Shown here one piece after another: positions 51,029 through 58,652 of a DNA stretch of 64,000 nucleotides. The stretch comes from RPQJ01 sp963777725. Lineage in GTDB: Bacteria > Pseudomonadota > Gammaproteobacteria > Steroidobacterales > Steroidobacteraceae. Each line of letters begins with the position of its first letter. Within the stretch, counting starts at the first letter, position 1. Position numbers and translations under genes: made by a program. The stretch spans positions 248,001-312,000 of the forward strand of contig CAVZRR010000020.1 of assembly GCA_963777725.1 (NCBI GenBank), read 5' to 3'. The notes beneath the pieces are model-generated. The model saw only the letters and a program-made list of their open reading frames with translations, did not search any database and was not told the DNA's origin.

Positions 51029-52015
51029 TCATGCCCTCAAGTTCGAAGACGGCCGGGACGCGTCGCGCTGCTGACGCCGATACGCCGCGGGCGGACTGCC
51101 GAAGCGCCGCTTGAAGGCTCGATTGAACGCCGCCTCCGACTCGTACCCGACCTCGGAGGCGACCTGCACGACACTGCGGCTCGTCGAACGCAGCGATTCT
51201 GCAGCGAGTTCGAGACGCCAGTCCTTGAGATAAGCCATCGGGGGCTGCCCGAGGTAACGCGCGAACCGCTCGGTCAGCGTCGTGCGAGACAGCCCGGCCT
51301 CGCGCGTCAGATCGTCGATCGTCCAGGCATGACCAGGGCGTCGGTGCATCGCCGCAAGGCAACGCCCGACGCTCGGGTCCCCGGCTCCGGCCAGCCAACC
51401 CGTGCGACCCGGTGGCGACTGCAACAGGTAGCGCCGCAAGGCTTCCGCGAACAGCACTTCGGCGAGCCGTGCGAGCATGACTTCCCCGCCGGGCGCTCCG
51501 TCCGATGCCTGGTTGACGGCGTGGCGGATCGAATTCTCCAGCCACTCGCCGGAAGCGTCGCCGCGAATCGGCACGCGCACGACGTGCGGTAATCCGGCGA
51601 GCACCGGTTGTATCAGGCGCGCTTCGCACGCGAGGTATCCGCAGATCAATTGCGTCGCCTCGCCGTCGCAGCCCAGGTGCGCGAGCGTCAGCGGCCTCGT
51701 CAGCAGGACGGGCAATTCCTTCTCGCCATCGATCGGGGTGTCAGAGAGGCCATTACCGGTGTCGTGCCCCTCGCCATGGGGACACATCACGATGTCGCCG
51801 GCGACGAGCGGTATCGTCTCCGATCCGAGCCGGACGAAGGCCCGACCGCCCAGGATCAGGTGGAAGACGATGATGTGACTCGTCGGGTAGCCGACCAGCG
51901 GGCCGATCACTCGAGACGGTGGTGAGCGCCAGCACCAGGGCGCCCGGCCTTCCGCATTGATGAAGACCGCGCCGGTCAGCTTGACGGCGCGCAGCAGTTC
52001 GGAGAGTGCGTCCAT
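51029..52015 (-). CDS. AraC family transcriptional regulator (cupin_6 type)
   Basis: 328 residues. An N-terminal cupin-like domain (GDIVMCPHGEGHDTG, LICGYLACEARLIQPVLAGL) and two helix-turn-helix motifs at the C-terminus (WTIDDLTREAGLSRTTLTER, VVQVASEVGYESEAAFNRAF, FKRRFGSPPAAYRR). It is divergent from a SAM methyltransferase with a 164-base spacer and is its likely regulator. Confidence 0.9.
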   Translation of the reverse strand: MDALSELLRAVKLTGAVFINAEGRAPWCWRSPPSRVIGPLVGYPTSHIIVFHLILGGRAFVRLGSETIPLVAGDIVMCPHGEGHDTGNGLSDTPIDGEKELPVLLTRPLTLAHLGCDGEATQLICGYLACEARLIQPVLAGLPHVVRVPIRGDASGEWLENSIRHAVNQASDGAPGGEVMLARLAEVLFAEALRRYLLQSPPGRTGWLAGAGDPSVGRCLAAMHRRPGHAWTIDDLTREAGLSRTTLTERFARYLGQPPMAYLKDWRLELAAESLRSTSRSVVQVASEVGYESEAAFNRAFKRRFGSPPAAYRRQQRDASRPSSNLRA

Positions 52016-52179
52016 GGCGAATGCATTTCGTACTGCGGTCGTGCGGGCAAGTCAGGCGGTCCTGCGAGCAAGTGCGCAGGGTGACGCGGGCGGCGGGACA
52101 AGAAGCCCGGACGTTGCGCAAAGCCTGCACCGGATATTGCACGGACAATCGCGGCCCTTGCAACCAGGAGGCTGTGCCA

Positions 52180-53244
52180 ATGAATGCGATTGTCGATGAG
52201 AACAGATTGAACGAGCTGCTCGGCCGCGCGGTCGTTGATTTCGGCGCGACGGCAAACGCGCCGCTGATCGTAATCGGCGACCGGCTCGGCCTGTACCGCT
52301 CGCTTGCCGATGCAGGGCCCGTGACCTCGGCGGAGCTCGCCCACCGCACGGGTACGAAGGAGCGCTACGTACGCGAATGGCTCAATGCCCAGGCCGCATC
52401 GGGCTATGTGAACTACCACCCCGGAGACGGGCGCTACGAACTCACCGCGGAGCAGGCGCTGGTATTCGCCCAGGAGGACGGCCCGGCCTTCATCGTCGGC
52501 GCCTTCGAGGCGGCCCTTGCGTCGGCACGGATCGCCGACCGTCTCACCGATGCGTTTCGAACCGGGGAGGGCATCGGCTGGCACGAGCACGACCATGCGC
52601 TCTTCCACGGCGTCGAGCGGTTCTTCCGCCCTTCGTACGTCGGCAACCTGCTGCAGACGTGGATTCCATCCATCGACGGAATCGAGTCGCGCCTGCGATC
52701 GGGTGCACGTGTCGCCGATATCGGCTGCGGACACGGCGCATCGACGATCCTGATGGCGCAGGCGTTTCCGGGCTCCCAGTTCGTCGGCTTCGACTACCAC
52801 GAGGAATCGATTGCCGAGGCGAACGTTCGTGCCGGGAAGGCCGGCGTCGCTGATCACTGTCGATTCGAGGTCGCTGGTGCCAAGGACTACCCGGGCCAGG
52901 ACTATGACCTGGTCGCCGTGTTCGACGCCTTGCACGACATGGGAGACCCGGTCGGTGCCGCACGCCACGTGCGCAGTTCGCTGGCGCCGGATGGCGTATG
53001 GATGATCGTGGAACCGTATGCAGGTGATCGAGTCGAGGAGAACTTGAACCCGGTGGGACGCGCGTACTACGCCGAGTCGACGCTCGTGTGCACCCCGTGC
53101 TCGTTATCCCAGGAGGTTGGACTCGCACTCGGCGCGCAGGCGGGCGAGGCCCGCGTGCGCTCCGTCGTGACCGCTGCGGGCTTCACGCGTTTTCGTCGGG
53201 CGACGCACTCGCCGTTCAATCTCGTCTACGACGCTCGACCCTGA
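52180..53244 (+). CDS. Class I SAM-dependent methyltransferase with winged-helix N-domain
   Basis: 354 residues from the ATG after AGGAG. An N-terminal winged helix (LGLYRSLADAGPVTSAELAH, RTGTKERYVREWLNAQAASG) like those of O-methyltransferases or ubiquinone-type methyltransferases, then a Rossmann methyltransferase with motif I VADIGCGHGASTILMAQAFP and LVAVFDALHDMGDP. Probably acts on a small molecule. Divergent from the AraC regulator. Confidence 0.87.
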   Translation: MNAIVDENRLNELLGRAVVDFGATANAPLIVIGDRLGLYRSLADAGPVTSAELAHRTGTKERYVREWLNAQAASGYVNYHPGDGRYELTAEQALVFAQEDGPAFIVGAFEAALASARIADRLTDAFRTGEGIGWHEHDHALFHGVERFFRPSYVGNLLQTWIPSIDGIESRLRSGARVADIGCGHGASTILMAQAFPGSQFVGFDYHEESIAEANVRAGKAGVADHCRFEVAGAKDYPGQDYDLVAVFDALHDMGDPVGAARHVRSSLAPDGVWMIVEPYAGDRVEENLNPVGRAYYAESTLVCTPCSLSQEVGLALGAQAGEARVRSVVTAAGFTRFRRATHSPFNLVYDARP

Positions 53245-53260
53245 CCGTGAGGGGCGCAAG

Positions 53261-54078
53261 GTGGCGGCGGTCACGCATGGGCCGCCGCCGCCGTACACGT
53301 TGGTGGTGGTTTCCCGGTTCGAGCGCGAAGGCTTCAGCGTCTGGTGGGACCAGGCAATCAATCCGGGCGAAGCCTTCGACCAGGTGACCGAACAGGCGCT
53401 CGAGGAGGCCAAAGCCGTCGTCGTTCTCTGGTCGAAGGCCTCGGTGAAATCGCGCTGGGTGCGCGCCGAAGCGACGCAGGCGAATGCCAATCACCGGCTG
53501 CTGCCGGTGATGATCGAGCCCTGCCGGCGGCCGATCATCTTTGAGCTCACCCATACGGTCGACCTGTCCCATTGGGATGGCAACGCGGACGATCCGGCGT
53601 GGCAGTCCTTCGCGGCCAGCGTGAGGCGATTCGTTGAGCGCGCGGTGCCTGCGGGCTCGGCCGCCCCGATGGCCGTCGCCGCACAGGACTCTGGTGCTAC
53701 GCTGCCGGCCACGGAAACGGCGCGCGAGCATCGCGTCGCATCTGCGCGTGCCGCGAAGAAAGGCTCCCCGGGCATGCCGCGCCGCAAAGTGCTGATCTAC
53801 GGCGCCTCTGCGCTGGGTCTGGCCGCAGCGGGACTTGCGGGCGGCGTGCTGCTGCGCGGCGGACAGGCCGGCGTGCCGGCGCGTCTGCACCGCGTGGCGA
53901 GGTTAACCTGCTTGAGCCTGGCACCGGCCGCCTGCGCTCCTGGGCGAACATCCTGCCGCGCGATAACGCCGGGATCATGCTGATGGGTTCGTTCGCCACA
54001 ACGCATGATGGCGGCACATGCGTCTTCACCTGGCACCGCGCGCTGAGCAACCTTTACATCGCAGACGGACTGGCGTGA
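53261..54078 (+). pseudogene. Degraded TIR-transmembrane protein gene
   Basis: Residues from RFEREGFSVWWDQAINPGEA align with the TIR domain of the gene at 48391 (shared VVVLWS, SRWVRAEATQA, IFELTHT), but the first 20 TIR residues, including the FISYAR strand, are missing and replaced by Pro- and Val-rich sequence. A membrane helix follows (LIYGASALGLAAAGLAGGVL). After a frame break near 53900, only a C-terminal stub remains (GSFATTHDGGTCVFTWHRAL, NLYIADGLA), which looks like the end of a beta-propeller. Most of the sensor domain is gone. Confidence 0.65.
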
Positions 54079-54216
54079 AGCCTCGTCGCAGGCCGCCAGG
54101 GATACGCAGATTCCGTCGGCGCGCGCGGATGCGCGGGCCTGCTAACGTAGGCTGGTCAGCAGGCCACACGGAGAACCATCATCAGCATTCGCGGCTGGGG
54201 TCGCGCTCTCGTCGTC

Positions 54217-54840
54217 GTGCTGATCTGCGCGGCCGTCGCGCTCCTGCTCTCCAGCGACCAGGTCTACGCAGGCCTGCAACGGGCGCTGTCCGCGGCGAAG
54301 CCGTTGATTGCCATGCACCCTTTCCTGGGTGCCGTCGCGTTCGTGCTGCTTGCCGCCCTGTCGGCCGTGCTCGCGTTTTTCTCCAGCGCGCTGCTGTTGC
54401 CCGCGGCCGTGTACGCGTGGGGCAGTACGGTCACCTTCGGACTGCTGTGGCTCGGTTGGCTCCTGGGCGGGCTCGGCACCTATGCCCTGGGCCGCGGGTT
54501 GCGCGGATCCCAGCGGAGCGCATTCAGATCGTCAGGCCAGTTTGATTACTACGTGCAGCGTGTTCCGGGTGAGGTGACCTTCGCGCTGGTACTGCTGCTG
54601 TACCTTGCGCTGCCATCGGAGCTTCCCGGTTACCTCTGCGGGTATCTGCGCGTGCGTCTTGGCACGTATTTCGCCGCACTGGCCCTGGCCGAGTTACCTT
54701 ACGCGGTCGGAGCCGTTCTGCTCGGTGCCGGCGTGGTCCATCGGCACATCGGCGTGCTGGTTGCGTTCGGACTGATCGGTGCTGCGCTCAGCCTGTACGC
54801 ATTACGGATGCTGCACAGGCGGCTCGACCAGCTGTCGTGA
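54217..54840 (+). CDS. VTT/TVP38-like (DedA-related) membrane protein
   Basis: 207 residues from a GTG start. Six hydrophobic segments, with the VTT pattern FSSALLLPAAVYAWGSTVTF, LLGGLGTYALGRGLRGS and LYLALPSELPGYLCGYLRVR-type loops. The frame stays open upstream to a well-placed GGAG at 54170, where the codons are ATC ATC, so the real start may be there with a sequence error or a rare start codon. Likely a lipid scramblase-type or envelope protein by family. Confidence 0.75.
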   Translation: MLICAAVALLLSSDQVYAGLQRALSAAKPLIAMHPFLGAVAFVLLAALSAVLAFFSSALLLPAAVYAWGSTVTFGLLWLGWLLGGLGTYALGRGLRGSQRSAFRSSGQFDYYVQRVPGEVTFALVLLLYLALPSELPGYLCGYLRVRLGTYFAALALAELPYAVGAVLLGAGVVHRHIGVLVAFGLIGAALSLYALRMLHRRLDQLS

Positions 54841-54871
54841 GTCGTATCACTCCGTGTGCTGACTCGTTGAC

Positions 54872-55264
54872 TCAAAAGAGCCCGGAGCGGCCTCGAGATG
54901 CCGTCACGCAAATCCAGTCGACGACGGTTGCAGTGGGCTCGCTCGCAGGCCGGTAGACGAAGGTCGACGCCCATTGCTGCAGCGCTTTCTGCACGCAGCC
55001 GTCGCCGGATTCCGACGCAGCGTCGGTGACGCTGCCGTCCGGTTGCACGACGAAACTCGTCCGATACACCGCGCCACGCGCCGGTTCGCAACCACGGGGA
55101 ATCTCGAGCGGTCCGGTGTCGAGCAATTGCAGTGTCGGGGCCGGCGGTTGGGCAGGGGAAACCTCGAGTGTCGAGGTTACACATCCGGCCACCAGCACTG
55201 CGGCGGATACCGCGACGCCCGCACCGAATCGCGCTGGATCGAACAGGGTTCTGAGTGAGCTCAT
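54872..55264 (-). CDS. Lipoprotein with TonB C-terminal-like domain
   Basis: 130 residues. Start chosen at MSSLRTLFDPARFGAGVAVS, giving lipobox VLVAGC; upstream in-frame sequence is non-coding in character. The C-terminal half (AVYRTSFVVQPDGSVTDAAS, ALQQWASTFVYRPAS) follows the beta-alpha-beta pattern of TonB C-terminal domains. It lacks the proline-rich spanning region and so is not a full TonB. Function unknown. Confidence 0.7.
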   Translation of the reverse strand: MSSLRTLFDPARFGAGVAVSAAVLVAGCVTSTLEVSPAQPPAPTLQLLDTGPLEIPRGCEPARGAVYRTSFVVQPDGSVTDAASESGDGCVQKALQQWASTFVYRPASEPTATVVDWICVTASRGRSGLF

Positions 55265-55420
55265 TGGTGCGCCCTCGGGTTGGTGCAGTCCGACGCCTGC
55301 AGCCAATGGTAATACGGCCAATGGCGTTCCCGGGCCCCTCCGCTCAACCCGCGGCGGAACCACAGCAGCGTCAGGGCGACCAGCGATGCATTGCTGGAAT
55401 CCCGGGGATACCGCCGCCAT

Positions 55421-55453
55421 TAATGCATTGATTTCAATCACCTATAATGCATT
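55421..55453 (+). promoter_or_regulatory. Promoter with two AATGCATT palindromes upstream of the CO dehydrogenase locus
   Basis: TATAAT at 55443-55448, with TTAATG 17 bases before it as a weak -35. The palindrome AATGCATT occurs at 55422 and 55446, 24 bases apart centre to centre, the second overlapping the -10: an operator-like layout. The leader to the XdhC gene is about 210 bases and holds a GC hairpin (CGGCCG TGTA CGGCCG, 55477-55492). I recognise no riboswitch in it. The remaining spacer back to 55265 shows no gene. Confidence 0.5.
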
Positions 55454-55662
55454 TTGGTGGGACGAATTAAGCGAACCGGCCGTGTACGGCCGAGCCGATC
55501 GACGTCGGCGCGACGGCAACACCCTTCGTCATGGTCGTCGCGCGCTCGATGGGCTCGATCACTTGTCACTGCGCACTCATCAGAGGAAGCTACGGATCGC
55601 TGAAACCGCGGGCCAGTCCCCCACGTGGGCTGCTTGAGGCCTGTGCCATCAGGGACGGAGCC

Positions 55663-56490
55663 ATGGCGAGAGACATCTACGACGTCGTCCAGGAACTGCG
55701 CGCGAGCGGCAAGCCGTTCGCCGTGGCGACCGTCGTGGAAACCACGGGTTCTGTGTCTGCCAAGACGGCGTCGAAGGCGGTCATCGACGAGCACGGGCGG
55801 ATTCTCGCGGGCTGGGTTGGCGGCGGCTGTGCGGAATCGGCGACCTGCCACACGGCTCTCAAATGCATCGAGAGTGGACAGACGGCCATGCTCGAGGTGG
55901 ACATGAACGACGAGGTGCTCGGCGCCGGCATGCCCTGCGGCGGCCACATGCGGGTCTTCGTGGAGCCCTTCCTGCCCAGGCCGACGCTCTGGATCATGGG
56001 TCACGGACGGGTCGCCGAGTGCCTGTGCAGCATGGGGGACATGCTTGGGCTCGACGTGGTGGTGAACGACACGCTCGCGACCCGTGAAAGTTTTCCCGCC
56101 GCGGCGCGCCTGGTTACGGACGATAGCGACTATGCCGCACTCAGCCCCGGCTCGGATGATTTCGTCGTGATCGCGACGCAGCACAAGGGGGACCACCGTT
56201 CCATCACGCGCGCACTGGCCACAGGTGTCGGATACATCGCGCTGATCGCCAGCCGCAAGCGCTCGCAGCTGGTCCTCGACGACCTGCGCCGGGAGGGTCT
56301 GGGCGAGCAGGACCTCGACCGGGTGATGGCCCCCTGCGGACTCGATCTCGGCGCACGCACGCCCGAGGAAATCGCGCTCTGTGTCGTCAGCGAGATCGTG
56401 ATGGTGCGACGTAATGGCAGCGGCCGGCGCCTGCGGGACAAGCTCCGCGACGATCAGAGCAAGCCCGGGCTGGTGGCTGCAGCGGGTTGA
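55663..56490 (+). CDS. XdhC/CoxI family molybdoenzyme maturation protein
   Basis: 275 residues. N-terminal XdhC_CoxI domain (FAVATVVETTGSVSAKTASK, GRILAGWVGGGCAES) and C-terminal Rossmann domain (TLWIMGHGRVAECLCSMGDM, FVVIATQHKGDHRSI). XdhC-type proteins insert sulfurated molybdenum cofactor into xanthine oxidase-family enzymes. It heads the CO dehydrogenase locus and overlaps the nucleotidyltransferase by four bases (TTGA). It parallels CoxI or CoxF of Oligotropha carboxidovorans. Confidence 0.88.
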   Translation: MARDIYDVVQELRASGKPFAVATVVETTGSVSAKTASKAVIDEHGRILAGWVGGGCAESATCHTALKCIESGQTAMLEVDMNDEVLGAGMPCGGHMRVFVEPFLPRPTLWIMGHGRVAECLCSMGDMLGLDVVVNDTLATRESFPAAARLVTDDSDYAALSPGSDDFVVIATQHKGDHRSITRALATGVGYIALIASRKRSQLVLDDLRREGLGEQDLDRVMAPCGLDLGARTPEEIALCVVSEIVMVRRNGSGRRLRDKLRDDQSKPGLVAAAG

Positions 56491-57185
56491 AGCAAGCGGC
56501 CATGGGATGCCTGCTCAAGCAGGGCGGAGGCCTCTACCCGAGGCTGCGCATCGGCGCCGTGCTGCTGGCGGCCGGCGCAGGCCGGCGCATGGGTGGCATT
56601 GCAAAGCCGTTGATCCGGCTGCAGGGCGTGCCGCTGATTACCCGGCACCTGGTCGCGCTGAGCGGTGCCGGCGTCGACGAGGTCGTCGTCGTGACCGGCT
56701 ACGCCCGTGACGCCGTCGAGCAGGAAGTTCGCAGCTTTTCCGTAACGCTCGCGCATAACGAGGCGCATGCCGAGGGGCAACAGGGATCGGTGCGTGTCGG
56801 GCTGGCCGCGCTCAGCGGCGAGTTCGACGCGGTCATCGTCGAGCTCGCCGACCAGCCCCTGATCGGGGCCAGCGACCTGACCGAGTTGATCGGTGCCTTC
56901 AAGAAGCGCACGGGGGGCCACGTCGTGGTGCCCGTCGTGCAGGGCCAGCGCGGCAACCCGATCGTCCTCGATCGCGTGGCGCACGCGCAGATTCTCGACA
57001 GCGGCACGAACCTCGGTTGCCGCCACCTGATCGAGAGCCAGCCTGAACTCGTCTACGTTCACGAGACCGCCAATACCCGCTTCGTGACTGACCTGGACAC
57101 GGTGGAGGATGTACGTGACCTCGCGGAGCGCACGGGCTGGCGGCTCGCACTGCCGGAGGGGGAGGCCGCGAAACAGTCGTCGTGA
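56487..57185 (+). CDS. MobA/MocA-like molybdenum cofactor nucleotidyltransferase
   Basis: 232 residues from a TTG overlapping the XdhC stop; an ATG at 56502 would give 227. The NTP-transferase motif is clear: IGAVLLAAGAGRRMGGIAKP, then VVVVTGYARD and VIVELADQPLIGASDLTEL, with GQRGNPIVLDR. MocA-type enzymes make molybdopterin cytosine dinucleotide, the cofactor form used by CO dehydrogenase, so it probably supplies CoxL. Placement directly before coxM fits. Confidence 0.87.
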   Translation: MKQAAMGCLLKQGGGLYPRLRIGAVLLAAGAGRRMGGIAKPLIRLQGVPLITRHLVALSGAGVDEVVVVTGYARDAVEQEVRSFSVTLAHNEAHAEGQQGSVRVGLAALSGEFDAVIVELADQPLIGASDLTELIGAFKKRTGGHVVVPVVQGQRGNPIVLDRVAHAQILDSGTNLGCRHLIESQPELVYVHETANTRFVTDLDTVEDVRDLAERTGWRLALPEGEAAKQSS

Positions 57186-57252
57186 CAGTTGTATTTTTGC
57201 AGTGCGTTGGTCCAGCATCGGTGGCCAAACAAGAATTCTGGAGGAGCACCTG

Positions 57253-58119
57253 ATGATTCCCCGTGAATTCGAGTATCACGCGCCGCAGTCCGTTCCGGAC
57301 GCACTTGGCCTGCTGACGCGATTCGGCGACGAAGCCAAGCTGCTGGCGGGCGGTCACAGCCTGTTGCCGATGATGAAGATGCGCTTTGCGCAGCCAGGGC
57401 ACCTGATCGACCTGGGCCGGATCCGGGAGCTCAAGGGCATTCGCGAGAGCGGCGGTACGATCGTCATCGGTGCGATGACGACGGAGAACGAGCTCATCTG
57501 GTCGACGCTGCTGCAGCAGAAGTGCCCGCTGCTGGTTGAAGGCGCCCGCCTGATCTCCGATCCGCAGGTGCGCTACAAGGGCACGATCGGCGGCGACATC
57601 TCCCACGGTGACCCGGCCAACGACCAGCCCGCGCTGATGCTGGCGCTGGGGGCGTCGTTCGTGCTCAGGTCCATGACCGGCGAGCGCGTGGTGCCGGCCG
57701 ACGGGTTCTTCGTCGGCACCTACGACACGCTGATGAGGCCGGACGAAATCATGACGGAGATTCGCATCCCCGTCCCGGCGCCGGGCACCGGCTACTGCTA
57801 CGCGAAGCTCAAGCGAAAGATCGGCGATTTCGCGACAGCGGCGGCGGCCGTGACGTTGCGAATCAAGGGCGAGGCCGTGCAGGAGGTCGCCATTGCGTTG
57901 ACGAATCTCGGCGCGACGCCGCTCAAGGCGCGCGCCGCGGAGGACGCGTTGCGCGGCCAGCCGATGACCGATGCCTCGATCGCCGCCGCGGCGGAACTCG
58001 CCATGGGCCTCTGCGAGCCGGCCGCGGATCAGCGCGGCGACGTGGAATACAAGAAAGCCATGGCCGGCGAGATGACGCAGCGCGCGCTGCGCACGGCCCG
58101 TTCGCGCGCCAGCGGCTGA
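57253..58119 (+). CDS. coxM: Aerobic CO dehydrogenase medium (FAD) subunit CoxM
   Basis: 288 residues from an ATG preceded by GGAGGAG. FAD-binding loops LAGGHSLLPMMKMRFAQPGH (31-50) and YKGTIGGDISHGDPAND (109-125) match the CoxM pattern, and a CO dehydrogenase flavoprotein C-terminal domain follows (TGYCYAKLKRKIGDFATAAA). It passes electrons from the iron-sulfur subunit to quinones. First of the M-S-L trio. Confidence 0.93.
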   Translation: MIPREFEYHAPQSVPDALGLLTRFGDEAKLLAGGHSLLPMMKMRFAQPGHLIDLGRIRELKGIRESGGTIVIGAMTTENELIWSTLLQQKCPLLVEGARLISDPQVRYKGTIGGDISHGDPANDQPALMLALGASFVLRSMTGERVVPADGFFVGTYDTLMRPDEIMTEIRIPVPAPGTGYCYAKLKRKIGDFATAAAAVTLRIKGEAVQEVAIALTNLGATPLKARAAEDALRGQPMTDASIAAAAELAMGLCEPAADQRGDVEYKKAMAGEMTQRALRTARSRASG

Positions 58120-58137
58120 CACCGGGGGGAGAACAAC

Positions 58138-58623
<486 letters not shown>

Positions 58624-58652
58624 CCAATACCAACCCCTACGGAGCATCCGAC

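Noticed and set aside
55454..55662. Molybdenum cofactor riboswitch in the leader of the XdhC gene
   Set aside because: The context would suit it, but I recognise none of the conserved blocks; only a short GC hairpin is visible.
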